A stretch of DNA of 64,000 nt from Myxococcales bacterium (GTDB taxonomy: Bacteria > Myxococcota_A > Polyangia > Polyangiales > Polyangiaceae): assembly GCA_016712525.1 (NCBI GenBank), contig JADJQX010000007.1, positions 992,001-1,056,000 on the forward strand, given 5' to 3'. How positions within the stretch are numbered: position 1 is the first letter of the stretch; each line of letters begins with the position of its first letter. The notes beneath the pieces are model-generated. The model saw only the letters and a list, made by a program, of their open reading frames with translations. It made no database searches and was not told where the DNA came from. Positions 26,157-35,240 of this stretch are shown piece by piece. Made by a program: the position numbers and the translations under genes.

Positions 26157-28826
26157 TCAGTTGAGGTCCGGCGGGGCGTCGTTGCCGTCGCCCGGGGCGG
26201 TGCCTTCGGTCTCTCCGGCGCCGTCGATGACCTCGGCCCCTTCGGCGAGCTCGGCCCCTTCGTCGCCTTCGACCTCGGCCTCGACCGGGGACTCGGCGAG
26301 ACGCTCGACCCCGACGATGCGCTCGCCCTCTTCGACGCTCATGATCTTCACGCCCTGCGCGTTGCGGCCGGTCTCGCGGATCTCGCCGACGCGCGTGCGG
26401 AGCATCTGCCCTCGGTCGGTGATGAGCATGACCTCGTCCTCGTCGCAGACGAGCTTCACGTCGACCACGGGGCCGTTCCGCTCGCTCGCGTCGATGAGAA
26501 TGATGCCCTTGCCGCCGCGGTTCTGGATGCGGAACTCTTCGATGTCGGTGCGCTTGCCATACCCCCGCTCGCACACCGCGAGCACGTGCTTGCGCTTGTC
26601 GTCGGTCACGGTGAAGCCCACGACCTGATCGTCGTCGCCCACGTCGATCGCCTTGACGCCCATGGTGCTGCGGCCCGTCGGGCGGACCTGCTCCTCGGGG
26701 AAGCGGATGCTCTGGCCCTGCTTCGTGGCGATGAGGAGCTCGCGTTTTCCGTCGGTCAAGACGGCCGAGAGGAGCTGATCGTCGCCCTCGATCTTCACGC
26801 CGATGATGCCCTTTTGGCGGAAGTTCTCGTAGTCGGTGAGCTCGGTCTTCTTGATCTGGCCACGCTTCGTGAGCGTCGTGACGAAGCGCTCGGGCTCGAT
26901 GGCCGGCACCTCGACGACGGCCGCGATCTTCTCGCCGGGCTCCATGCCGACGAAGTTCACGATCGCGCGCCCCTTCGACGTGCGCCCCGCGAGCGGGATC
27001 TCGTAGACCTTCTTGACGTAGACCTTTCCCTTGTCGCTGAAGAAGAAGACGTACGAGTGCGTCGACGAGACGAAGAGCTGGCTCACCCAGTCCTCGTCGC
27101 GCGCCTCCATGCCGACCTTGCCCTTGCCGCCACGTTTCTGCGCGCGGTAGGCCGACGGGCTCGTGCGCTTGATGTAGCCGGCGTGCGAGATCGTGACGAC
27201 CATGTCCTCTTCTTGGATGAGGTCCTCGTCGCTGATGTCGGCCTCGCTCTCGACGATCTCGGTGCGGCGCTTGTCGGCGAACTTCGCGCGGATCTCCTCG
27301 AGCTCCATGACGATGAGATCGAAGAGCACCTTCTCGCTCGCGAGAATGCCGCGCAACCGTGCGATCTCGTTCGACAAATCGCCGTACTCCGCCGCGAGCT
27401 TCTCTTGCTCGAGGCCGGTGAGCTTGGCGAGGCGCATGTCGAGGATGGCCTTGGCCTGACGCTCGGACAGGAAGTAGTCGCCGCGCTCCTTGGCCTCGGC
27501 GATCTCGTCCTCGGGCCGGCCCGCGCGACGGACGAAGGCCTCGAGCCCCTTCAGTGGGAGCGCCATGAGGGCGACCTTCGCCGCGTCCGTGTCGCGGCTC
27601 TGGCGGATGGTCTTCACGACGAGGTCGACCTCGGTCGTGGCCATGCCCAAGCCCTCGACGATCTCGCGCTGGGCTTCGGCTTGGCGAAGCTCGTACCGGG
27701 TGCGCCGTGTGACGACGTCGCGCCGGTGCTCCACGAAACAAGCGAGCGTCTCGCGGAGGTCGAGCACCGCGGGGCGCCCGCGCACGATCGCGAGGTTGAT
27801 GACGCCGAACGACGTCTGGAGGTCCGTGAGGCGGTAAAGCTGGTTGATGACGACCTGGGGGAGGACGTCCTTCTTGAGCTCGACGACGAGGCGGATGCCA
27901 TCGCGGTCGGACTCGTCGCGCACCTCGCTGATGCCTTCGATCTTCTTCTCGCGAACGAGCTCGCCGATGCGCGCCGCCACCTTGGCCTTGTTGACCTGGT
28001 AGGGGATCTCGGTGACGACGATCTGCTCGCGCTCGCCCTTGCCCGGCGCCTTCTCGACGTCGATCTTGGCGCGCATGATGATGTTGCCGCGGCCCGTGCG
28101 CTGCGCCTGCAAGATGCCCGAGCGCCCGTAGATGAGGCCGCCCGTGGGGAAGTCGGGGCCCGTGACGAAGCGCATGAGGTCGTCGATGGGGCAGTCGGGG
28201 TTCCGTACGAGGTGCACGGTGGCGTCGATCACCTCGCCGAGGTTGTGCGGCGGAATGTTCGTCGCCATGCCGACCGCGATGCCGCCCGAGCCGTTCACGA
28301 GCAGGTTCGGGATGCGCGAAGGGAGCACCGTGGGCTCCTCTTTGCTGTCGTCGAAGTTCGGCTGGAAATCGACGCACTCCTTGTCGAGGTCGGTGAGGAG
28401 CTCGACGGCCACCTTCGAGAGGCGCGCCTCGGTGTAGCGGTAGGCGGCCGCCGGGTCGCCGTCGACGCTGCCGTAGTTGCCCTGGCCGTCGATGAGCGGG
28501 TAGCGCATCGAGAAATCCTGAGCGAGGCGGACCATCGCGTCGTACACGCTCGCGTCGCCGTGCGGGTGGTACTTGCCGAGCACGTCGCCGACGATGGTGG
28601 CGCTCTTGCGGAACGCCGTCGTCGGCATGAGGCCGGCCTCGTACGCGGCGAACAAGATGCGCCGGTGCACGGGCTTCAGGCCGTCGCGCACGTCGGGGAT
28701 CGCGCGCCCGACGATGACGCTCATCGCGTAGTCGAGGTAGCTCGTTCGCAGCTCGTCCTGGATCGAGACCGGGATCTTTTGGTTCGGTGACGTGGGGGGC
28801 GGCGAGGGCGGGTTCGGCGACGTCAT
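26157..28826 (-). CDS. gyrA: DNA gyrase subunit A
   Basis: GyrA forms with GyrB the enzyme that adds negative supercoils. The ATG at 28826 gives 889 residues. The catalytic tyrosine is in AAAYRYTEARLS (Y131). The C-terminal domain has the gyrase-specific GyrA box as QKRGGKG, which separates it from ParC. In the quinolone region the sequence is YHPHGDASVYDAMVRLAQD: the residue equivalent to E. coli Ser83 is Ala92, with Ser next to it, and Asp87 is conserved (D96). The C-terminus has an acidic tail (AEVEGDEGAELAEGAEVIDG). It is the first gene of a gyrA-nth-membrane protein unit. gyrB is not in the window. Confidence 0.95.
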   Translation of the reverse strand: MTSPNPPSPPPTSPNQKIPVSIQDELRTSYLDYAMSVIVGRAIPDVRDGLKPVHRRILFAAYEAGLMPTTAFRKSATIVGDVLGKYHPHGDASVYDAMVRLAQDFSMRYPLIDGQGNYGSVDGDPAAAYRYTEARLSKVAVELLTDLDKECVDFQPNFDDSKEEPTVLPSRIPNLLVNGSGGIAVGMATNIPPHNLGEVIDATVHLVRNPDCPIDDLMRFVTGPDFPTGGLIYGRSGILQAQRTGRGNIIMRAKIDVEKAPGKGEREQIVVTEIPYQVNKAKVAARIGELVREKKIEGISEVRDESDRDGIRLVVELKKDVLPQVVINQLYRLTDLQTSFGVINLAIVRGRPAVLDLRETLACFVEHRRDVVTRRTRYELRQAEAQREIVEGLGMATTEVDLVVKTIRQSRDTDAAKVALMALPLKGLEAFVRRAGRPEDEIAEAKERGDYFLSERQAKAILDMRLAKLTGLEQEKLAAEYGDLSNEIARLRGILASEKVLFDLIVMELEEIRAKFADKRRTEIVESEADISDEDLIQEEDMVVTISHAGYIKRTSPSAYRAQKRGGKGKVGMEARDEDWVSQLFVSSTHSYVFFFSDKGKVYVKKVYEIPLAGRTSKGRAIVNFVGMEPGEKIAAVVEVPAIEPERFVTTLTKRGQIKKTELTDYENFRQKGIIGVKIEGDDQLLSAVLTDGKRELLIATKQGQSIRFPEEQVRPTGRSTMGVKAIDVGDDDQVVGFTVTDDKRKHVLAVCERGYGKRTDIEEFRIQNRGGKGIILIDASERNGPVVDVKLVCDEDEVMLITDRGQMLRTRVGEIRETGRNAQGVKIMSVEEGERIVGVERLAESPVEAEVEGDEGAELAEGAEVIDGAGETEGTAPGDGNDAPPDLN

Positions 28827-28874
28827 GAGCGGGCGGAACACTAGTTCAGGACGGAGGGCGGGACAAGGCCAAAA

Positions 28875-28915
28875 CCCCTATTTTCGCCGTGCGAAAGGGG
28901 CATAATTCGGCGAAA
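28875..28915. repeat. Overlapping inverted repeats in the gyrA/kinase intergenic region
   Basis: CCCC-TAT-TTTCGC (28875-28887) can pair with GCGAAAGGGG (28891-28900), leaving a 3-base bulge. The same left arm, TTTCGCCG (28882-28889), is a perfect inverted match to CGGCGAAA (28908-28915). The two pairings exclude each other. The site lies 49 bp upstream of the gyrA start and 48 bp upstream of the chosen kinase start. Confidence 0.55.
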
Positions 28916-28963
28916 GGCCCGCGCTTCTCTCCGCCGGGTCCGCTATCGTCCCCGTCGAGGACC

Positions 28964-30847
28964 GTGAGCCCCCAAGATCCCTTCAACCTCGGCGGTCGGG
29001 TGCTCGACGGCAAGTACCGCCTCGACGGGGTCATCGGCGAGGGCGGCTTCGGCGTCGTGTACGTGGGGCGACAGCTCGCCCTCGATCAGCCCGTGGCCAT
29101 CAAGGTGCTGAAGCCGCAGAAGGCCGGGGCCGACGTCGCCTCGTTCATGCGCGAGGCCAAGGTCCTCTTCCAGCTCTCGCACCCGGGGATCGTGCGCCTC
29201 TACGATGTGGGGAACGTACACACCCACCTCGGGGAGAGCCCGTACGTGGTGCTCGAGCACCTCGCCGGCCGCACGCTCGACGAGGAGATCGAGCGACGCG
29301 CGCGGGAGCGTCGGCCCTTCTCCGCCGACGAGCTCGTCCGGCTCGCGGACGGTCTCCTCGAGGCCCTCGCGTTCGCCCACCAGCGAGGCGTCGTGCACCG
29401 CGACATCAAGCCCGCGAACGTCATGATCGTGGACGGTCCCTCGGGGCTCGTGACGAAGATCCTCGATTTTGGCCTCGCGCGGGGCGACGTGACCACGATG
29501 CACACGTCGACGGGCGTCGCGCTCACGCCGAGGTACGCCGCGCCCGAACAATGGATGGCGACCTACGGCGCCGTGGGCACGCGCACCGACCTCTTCGCGC
29601 TCGGCCTCGTGCTCGAGGAGGCCGCCACGCTCGCGCCGGCCCTCGAAGGGGAGACCATCCCCGACGTCATCGCGAGCAGCACGAGCCCCACGCGGAGGTC
29701 CCGCGTCTCCGAGCGGCGCCCCGATCTTCCGCCCGTCTTCGCCGAGATCGTCTCGCGGGCGACGCGCGTGTCGCCCGAGGAGCGCTTCCCTTCGGCGGAC
29801 ACCATGCGCGAGGCGCTGCGCTCGCAAGGGCCTGGGAGGGTGTCGGGGTACGGCGCGCCGCCTCTTCCCGAGCTCGGGGTCCCCGTGCCTTCCCCGAGCG
29901 GTCCGCTGCTCCCCCCGGCGGTCGGTCGTATCGAGGCCCTCGGCGCGCCGCCGCCGGTCGCGTCGCGAGGCCTCTCGCTCTCGCAGTCCGCTCCGGGGTA
30001 CGCGCCGGGGCGGATGTCGGACCCGGGGCGGATGTCGGACCCGGGGCGGATGTCGGACCCGGGGGCTCGGCCTTCGCTCGGGGCCTTCGTGCCCGCGCCC
30101 CCCGCGCCGAGATCGAGCGCCGTCGCGCCTGCGTTCGCGCCCGCACCCACGTTCGTGCCGGCCTCGGCCCCCACGTACGACGCCGCGCGTGGGAAGGGGT
30201 CGAACGGCTCCTCGGCTATCGGCGGAATCGTGCTCGTCGTCGGCGTGCTCGGTCTGGTCGCGCTGGTCGCGCTGCTCGTGGTGGCCGTCGTCGCGCTACG
30301 CGCGCTCTCCCACGCGGAGGTGGTGCCACAGCCCGCGTCCTCTCCGGGCGAGCCACAGCCCGCGTCCGAGCCTCCGTCCGCCTCGGCCCCCGCGTCCGAG
30401 CCTCCGTCCGCCTCGCCCCCCGCGTCGACGGTCGCGCCCGCGAAGCCTCAGGTCCCACCCGGCCCGGCGCCGGCACCGTCGACCCCAACCGTTCGAAAGG
30501 CTTACGGTTTTCGGGTCGTGAGCATGACGGGAGTCGCCCCCCGCGAGGCCGAGATGCGCGCCGCGGTCGCTCAGATGTCGCAGCGCCTCGCGACGTGCTT
30601 CGAGGGGCCGGGGCGCACCGGTGTCCCGTGGAACGTGACCTTCACGAAGCGCGGGTTCTCGCTCTCCGGGATCACGCGCGAGGGCACGGTCGTGCACGCG
30701 ACGACCGAGCCGGGCCCCGCAGGCCAGCTCCGCGACTGCACCGACTCGGCCCTGGCCGTCGCCCCGTTCCCGTTCCCGCCGGCGCAGAAGACGCCGGACG
30801 GCGGCACGCTGACCCCGTCCGTCGTGTTCGTGCTCGGCCGCGAGTAG
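28964..30847 (+). CDS. Membrane-anchored Ser/Thr protein kinase with Pro-rich linker
   Basis: GTG 28964, with GAGG upstream, is preferred to the GTG at 28889; the product has 627 residues. The N-terminal ~290 residues form a Hanks-type kinase: P-loop GEGGFGVVYVG, Lys in VAIKVLKPQ, catalytic HRDIKPANV, DFG in ILDFGLARG, and an APE motif (YAAPEQW). A Pro/Ala linker contains three copies of DPGRMS (30007-30063). One membrane span (GGIVLVVGVLGLVALVALLV) follows, then another Pro/Ser repeat (PASEPPSAS) and a ~100-residue C-terminal domain with two Cys that may be a sensor. It is divergent from gyrA. Substrates are unknown. Confidence 0.88.
   Translation: MSPQDPFNLGGRVLDGKYRLDGVIGEGGFGVVYVGRQLALDQPVAIKVLKPQKAGADVASFMREAKVLFQLSHPGIVRLYDVGNVHTHLGESPYVVLEHLAGRTLDEEIERRARERRPFSADELVRLADGLLEALAFAHQRGVVHRDIKPANVMIVDGPSGLVTKILDFGLARGDVTTMHTSTGVALTPRYAAPEQWMATYGAVGTRTDLFALGLVLEEAATLAPALEGETIPDVIASSTSPTRRSRVSERRPDLPPVFAEIVSRATRVSPEERFPSADTMREALRSQGPGRVSGYGAPPLPELGVPVPSPSGPLLPPAVGRIEALGAPPPVASRGLSLSQSAPGYAPGRMSDPGRMSDPGRMSDPGARPSLGAFVPAPPAPRSSAVAPAFAPAPTFVPASAPTYDAARGKGSNGSSAIGGIVLVVGVLGLVALVALLVVAVVALRALSHAEVVPQPASSPGEPQPASEPPSASAPASEPPSASPPASTVAPAKPQVPPGPAPAPSTPTVRKAYGFRVVSMTGVAPREAEMRAAVAQMSQRLATCFEGPGRTGVPWNVTFTKRGFSLSGITREGTVVHATTEPGPAGQLRDCTDSALAVAPFPFPPAQKTPDGGTLTPSVVFVLGRE
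30007..30063 (+). repeat. 18-bp tandem repeat (DPGRMS) in kinase linker
   Basis: Three near-perfect copies of an 18-bp unit encode DPGRMS in frame. The unit length is a multiple of three, so copy number can vary without a frameshift. Confidence 0.8.
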
Positions 30848-30891
30848 GCCACGCTCCACGCCGATGTGTGGGGCCCGCTGCTGGCCCATGC

Positions 30892-30918
30892 GCGATTCGG
30901 AGGCCGACGACGAATCGC
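30892..30918. terminator. Hairpin between convergent kinase and bamA
   Basis: GCGATTCG (30892-30899) and CGAATCGC (30911-30918) form a perfect 8-bp stem with an 11-base loop in the 127-bp gap between the two stop codons. There is no T-run on either side, so termination is possible but not shown. Confidence 0.35.
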
Positions 30919-30974
30919 CCGGGCGGCCTCTCTCCGACCCATCGCGCACGCGACGGTCGCGAGCGCGCCGAGGA

Positions 30975-33698
30975 TCAGAAGAAGTTGCCGATGGTGAACT
31001 CGAACACGCTGCTCTCTTCGTAGTAGAGCTTGTTCAGCGGGAAGCCCCACTCGAAGCGGAGCGGCCCGAGCGGCGAGAACCAGCGCACGCCGAAGCCCGT
31101 CGAGGCGCGCAGGTTCAAGAGCGACGAGGCCTCGAAACATGGGCGCACGAGCTTCGAGAACTGCGGCGCGGGCGTCGTCTGGCAGTACTGGTTTTCGAGG
31201 TTCCAGGCGTTGCCGGCGTCGAAGAAGGTGACGCCGCGGATGCCCACCTTGTCGATGATGGGGAACTCGAGCTCGACGTTCGTGTACGCCTGGAGGTTGC
31301 CGCCGATGTTCGCGCCGTTCGTGATGGGCGCCGAGTTCACGTCGAGCGACTGGTTGAGGGGCAGGCGAGGGCCGACGGTGCGCAGGCGGTAGCCGCGGAC
31401 GTCGAGGATGCCGCCGAGGAAGAAGCGCGCGAAGATCGGCACGCCCTCGGACTTCGGGCTCGTCACGAGGCCCGCCTCGCTGTTGACCTTGAAGACCACG
31501 CCCGAGCCGGCCTGGTCGGTCTGACCGAAGAGGGGGATGTAGAAGCGGCCCGTAAGCCTGTGACGCAAAAACTCGATCTCGCTGCCGAGCACGCCGCTCG
31601 CGACCTCGGTCGAGGCCTGGAGGAAGAGGCCGCTCGTCGGGAAGAGGCGGTTATTTCGCGTGTCGTACGTGATCGTCGGGCGGAGCGAGATCGTGCGGCC
31701 GGCGTTGAAGAGGTTCGCGAGCGGCAGCCTCTGGAAGGTGCTCGCGAAGCTCGACGTGGAGCCGAGGAAGGTCGTGACGGCGGTCGTGTCGACCGTGTCG
31801 TTCTGCACCGTGCCGGTGAGGCTCACGCGGAGCCACGGCTGGATGAGCGCGTAGCCGAAGGTGAGCGAGCCGCCGAGCGACCGACGCGAGAAGTCCGTGA
31901 AGATGTAGAGCTGGTCGTAGATTTCGGTGCTGGCCGACCAGTCCGAGTCGAGGAAGTACGGCTCGAAGAAGCGAATGCTGATGAGCTGGCGGAGCCCGGA
32001 GATCTGCGCCTGGAGGGCGAGGGACTGACCGTTGCCGAAGAGGTTCGCCTGCTGGACCTGCGCGGTCGCGATGAAATTCTCGACGCTCGAGAAGCCCGCG
32101 CCGACCTGGAACGTGCCCGTCGGGCGTTCGGTCACCTCGAAGGTGATCTGGATTTTGTCGGGCGAAGAGCCCTGCTGGGTGCTCACGTCGACCCGCTCGA
32201 AGTAGCCGAGCGCGGTGATGCGGCGCTTCGAGTCCTCGACCTTGGTCTCGGAGAAGAGCTGGCCTTCCTCGATCTCCATCTCGCGACGGAGCACCTTGTC
32301 GCGGGTCTTCGTGTTGCCCTTCACCTCGATGCGCTCGACGTGCACGAGCGGGCCGCGGCGGATGGGGATGACGATGTCGACCTCGCGATGGACCGGGTCG
32401 AGCTCGGTCTCGGGGTCGGCCTCGACGTTGGCGTAGCCCGCGTCGCGGTAGAGGAGGCGGACCGCGGTGAGGTCCTTCACGAGATCGGCGCGGTTGAAGA
32501 AGTCCCCGCTCTTCGCCTTCACGAGCTGGCGGAGCGCCTTGCGGCCGCCGATGGGCTCGACCTCGCGCCCGTCCGCGTCGCGCTCGAAGACCTTGAGCTG
32601 GCGGATCTTGAAGCGCGGACCCTCGTGGATGGTGACCGTGATCTCGATGCCCTCACGATCCGGCGTGAGCATGACGCGAGGTGTCCCCACCTGCACGTTC
32701 ATGTAGCCCTTGTCGTAGTAGAGGGCCGTGAGCATGAGCACGTCGCGCTCGAAGATGTCTTGGCGGTACGGGCCGCCCGAGCCGAACGCGAAGAAGCCGC
32801 CGTTGCCCGTCTGCATGCCCTCGCGGAGCTCGGTGTCGGGCACGTTGTAGTTGCCGATGAACGTGATGCGCCGAACGGTGACGGGCTGGTGCTCGGCGAT
32901 CTTGAAGCGGACGACGACCTCGTTGTCCTTCTCGGCGTCGATCTGGGACTCGACGTCGGCGAGGAAGTAGCCCTTCTCGGCGTAGGCGTCCTTCAGCTTC
33001 TGCACGCTGCGGCGCACGGCCGGCACGCTCAAGATGGTGTTGGCCTTGACCTCGATCGCCTCTTGGAGCTTGTCGTTCTCGATCTCGCTGTTGCCCTCGA
33101 ACTCCACGGCCTTCACGTTCGGGCGCTCGCGCACGAGGAATGTGAGGGTGATGCCGCGGTCGGAGCGGGTGAGGTCGACCTCGATGTCGTCGAAGAAGCC
33201 CGAGTCCCACAGGGCGCGGACGTCGGACGCGAGGAGCTCGGGGCGGAAGGCTTGGCCGGGCTTGAGGCGGAGGTACGTGAGCACGTCCTCCCGGGCGACC
33301 CGGCGGTTTCCGCGGGCGTCGATCGAGAGGATGGTGGCCCCGGCGGCCTTCTCGGCCTCGGTCAGCGGGAGGCGGATCGCGGGCTCCGCGGGGCCCGCGG
33401 CTCGGGGCGTGCCCTTTTGCGGGTCGGCTTCAGGGGCGCCCGCGTCGGCGGCGGAGGGGCCAGCGCCGGCGTCTCCTGCGGGTTTCGACGGGGCGCCAGC
33501 GTCGCCCTGGGGCTTCGCGGGGGCGCCAGCGTCGACGGGGCGCGCGTCGGCGGTGGTCGGCCCGGGCAGGCCTCCGTCGGCGGATTGGGCGCCAGCGGTC
33601 GCCGGGAAGACGAACAGTATCCAAAGGATAGCCGCGCTCAACGCCGCGAGCTGCCGGACGAACGTCCGCTTTTGGACCTGGGTGGAAAGGAGGCGCAT
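30975..33698 (-). CDS. bamA: Outer membrane protein assembly factor BamA
   Basis: BamA inserts beta-barrel proteins into the outer membrane. The ATG at 33698 (MRLLSTQVQKRTFVRQLAAL) begins a signal peptide ending near ATAGAQS; an upstream ATG at 33713 is less likely. About 70 residues of Asp/Ala/Pro/Gly-rich linker follow (DAGAPAKPQGDAGAPSKPAG), not usual in BamA. Then come several POTRA-like domains (ILSIDARGNRRVAREDVLTY; VKAVEFEGNSEIENDKLQEA; VRRITFIGNYNVPDTELREG; VERIEVKGNTKTRDKVLRRE) and the 16-strand barrel with the VRGYR motif (DVRGYRLRTVGPRLPL). It ends in Phe, the usual outer-membrane signal. It has 907 residues; no BAM lipoprotein, skp or lpx gene is adjacent. Confidence 0.95.
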   Translation of the reverse strand: MRLLSTQVQKRTFVRQLAALSAAILWILFVFPATAGAQSADGGLPGPTTADARPVDAGAPAKPQGDAGAPSKPAGDAGAGPSAADAGAPEADPQKGTPRAAGPAEPAIRLPLTEAEKAAGATILSIDARGNRRVAREDVLTYLRLKPGQAFRPELLASDVRALWDSGFFDDIEVDLTRSDRGITLTFLVRERPNVKAVEFEGNSEIENDKLQEAIEVKANTILSVPAVRRSVQKLKDAYAEKGYFLADVESQIDAEKDNEVVVRFKIAEHQPVTVRRITFIGNYNVPDTELREGMQTGNGGFFAFGSGGPYRQDIFERDVLMLTALYYDKGYMNVQVGTPRVMLTPDREGIEITVTIHEGPRFKIRQLKVFERDADGREVEPIGGRKALRQLVKAKSGDFFNRADLVKDLTAVRLLYRDAGYANVEADPETELDPVHREVDIVIPIRRGPLVHVERIEVKGNTKTRDKVLRREMEIEEGQLFSETKVEDSKRRITALGYFERVDVSTQQGSSPDKIQITFEVTERPTGTFQVGAGFSSVENFIATAQVQQANLFGNGQSLALQAQISGLRQLISIRFFEPYFLDSDWSASTEIYDQLYIFTDFSRRSLGGSLTFGYALIQPWLRVSLTGTVQNDTVDTTAVTTFLGSTSSFASTFQRLPLANLFNAGRTISLRPTITYDTRNNRLFPTSGLFLQASTEVASGVLGSEIEFLRHRLTGRFYIPLFGQTDQAGSGVVFKVNSEAGLVTSPKSEGVPIFARFFLGGILDVRGYRLRTVGPRLPLNQSLDVNSAPITNGANIGGNLQAYTNVELEFPIIDKVGIRGVTFFDAGNAWNLENQYCQTTPAPQFSKLVRPCFEASSLLNLRASTGFGVRWFSPLGPLRFEWGFPLNKLYYEESSVFEFTIGNFF

Positions 33699-33807
33699 CG
33701 CGGAAGAAGGCACCCGGGACGAGCCCTCGGGCGCCCGCGGTCCTATCGCGTTCGAGGGAGGGAGGTCAACCGCGCCTTTCCCCTAGGTGCGCGAAAGGTG
33801 GGCCCGC

Positions 33808-35109
33808 TCAGGATCCGACCGACGTCGGCTCGGTGCCCTTCGAGGCGGCAGGGCCCTCGTCGATCTCGGCCCGCCGCGGCCACCAGAGGTACCCGGAGAG
33901 GCCGATGGCGACCGCGAGCGTGAGCATGGCGAGCCTGGGCGGCATGTGGTCGGACAACACGCCGACGAGCGGCGGGGACCACAGATCCCCGAAGAGGTGG
34001 ATCGAGAAGATGGCGAGGGCCATGGCGCTCGCGCGAAGGTGGGAAGGAACGCTCTTCAAGATGATCGCGTTGATGGGCGAGGTCGAGAGGAAGAGCGCCG
34101 TCTCGCAGAAAAGCGCAGAGGCGAAGAACCCGTTCGCCGACGGGGAGAGGAAACACGCCGCCGCGAGCGGGGCGCCCACGAGGCTGCCGATGGCGCACAG
34201 CTTGAGGAGCGCCCCGATCTCCACCCGGGTCACGTGGGCGGCGTGCGCGTCGTGGGCTTCGGTGGAGCCTCGGAGCGCCGCGCGATCGACCGCGCGTTTT
34301 TGCATGCGATCGGCGAACGAGCCGCCGACGAAAGTGCCGATCGCCCCGCCCACCACGGTGAGCAAGCCGAAGCGGAAGTTCGCCTTCGCCAGATCGATGT
34401 GGAAGGTGTCGGACAGGAACGTGGGCGCCCAGTACGAGAAACCGCCGATGGCGAACGTGTACGCGCAGTAGCCCAAGATGGCGCGCCTGTACTGGCGCGA
34501 CGCCCAGAGCTCACCGAACGCCTTGCGCACGTCGGCCTTCTCGCGCACGCCTCGATCCGGCTCCGCGATGAGCAGGCACGTGAGCGCGAGCACGAGCCCG
34601 GGGCCGCCCGCGAAGTAGAACGCCGCGCGCCACCCGTAGGCCTTCTCGAGCGCGCCCCCGAGCAGGTACCCGAGCGCCGCGCCGATCGGCTGAGCCACGT
34701 AGAAGATCGCGAGATATTTGCCCTTTTTGTCCTTCGGGGTGACGTCGTCGATGAGGGTGGGCGCGATGGCCGTGAAGCTCGCCTCTCCCACGCCGACGAG
34801 CGCGCGGAAGACGAGCATCGAGGTCGCCCCTTGGGCGAGGCCGGACGCGAACGTCGCGATGGACCACACGACGATGCCGAACGTGATGAGCCACGTGCGG
34901 CGCATGCGATCGCCGAGCACACCGAAGATGGGGCTCGTGAGGAAGTACCCCGCGAGGAACACCGTGGCCATGAGGCCGCTCACGAAGTTCGACAGATGAA
35001 GCGTGTCGCGCACCTTCGGGAGCACGGCGGCGAGCACGTACCTGTCGATGAAGTTGAGGAGGTTCAGCGCCGTGAGCAGCGCGAGGACGAGCGTGGGCCG
35101 CCGAATCAC
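33808..35109 (-). CDS. Spinster-type MFS transporter
   Basis: The 433-residue protein has about 12 membrane segments. The family motif A is GVLGDRMRRTW, and the N-terminal helix reads LLTALNLLNFIDRYVLAAVL, which is typical of Spinster/GlcNAc-type MFS proteins that include lysolipid transporters. GEASFTAIAPTLIDDV in helix 4 also fits. The central loop after helix 6 is charged (AEPDRGVREKADVRKAFGEL). The substrate is not known; lipid-related export is possible by family. It lies 109 bp upstream of bamA on the same strand, so cotranscription is possible. Confidence 0.83.
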   Translation of the reverse strand: MIRRPTLVLALLTALNLLNFIDRYVLAAVLPKVRDTLHLSNFVSGLMATVFLAGYFLTSPIFGVLGDRMRRTWLITFGIVVWSIATFASGLAQGATSMLVFRALVGVGEASFTAIAPTLIDDVTPKDKKGKYLAIFYVAQPIGAALGYLLGGALEKAYGWRAAFYFAGGPGLVLALTCLLIAEPDRGVREKADVRKAFGELWASRQYRRAILGYCAYTFAIGGFSYWAPTFLSDTFHIDLAKANFRFGLLTVVGGAIGTFVGGSFADRMQKRAVDRAALRGSTEAHDAHAAHVTRVEIGALLKLCAIGSLVGAPLAAACFLSPSANGFFASALFCETALFLSTSPINAIILKSVPSHLRASAMALAIFSIHLFGDLWSPPLVGVLSDHMPPRLAMLTLAVAIGLSGYLWWPRRAEIDEGPAASKGTEPTSVGS

Positions 35110-35240
35110 CGCCTCACCGTATCAGGGGTTCGACGGAGCGGCGTGGAATCGGGCGGGGAGGGGATGGCCCGCGCGGCTGCGAGGAGGCTCGTGCCGGGCA
35201 GGCGGGGTGCGGTCGGCCGCGCGGATGCTAGGATTCGCGC

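Noticed and set aside
26124..28790. An 888-codon plus-strand frame opposite gyrA
   Set aside because: Antisense to gyrA and composed of repeated Leu/Val/Asp/Arg-rich residues from reverse codons; not a gene.
30864..33923. A 1019-codon plus-strand frame opposite bamA
   Set aside because: Antisense to a well-supported BamA gene, with no recognisable domains and the typical His/Glu/Asp/Arg bias of shadows.
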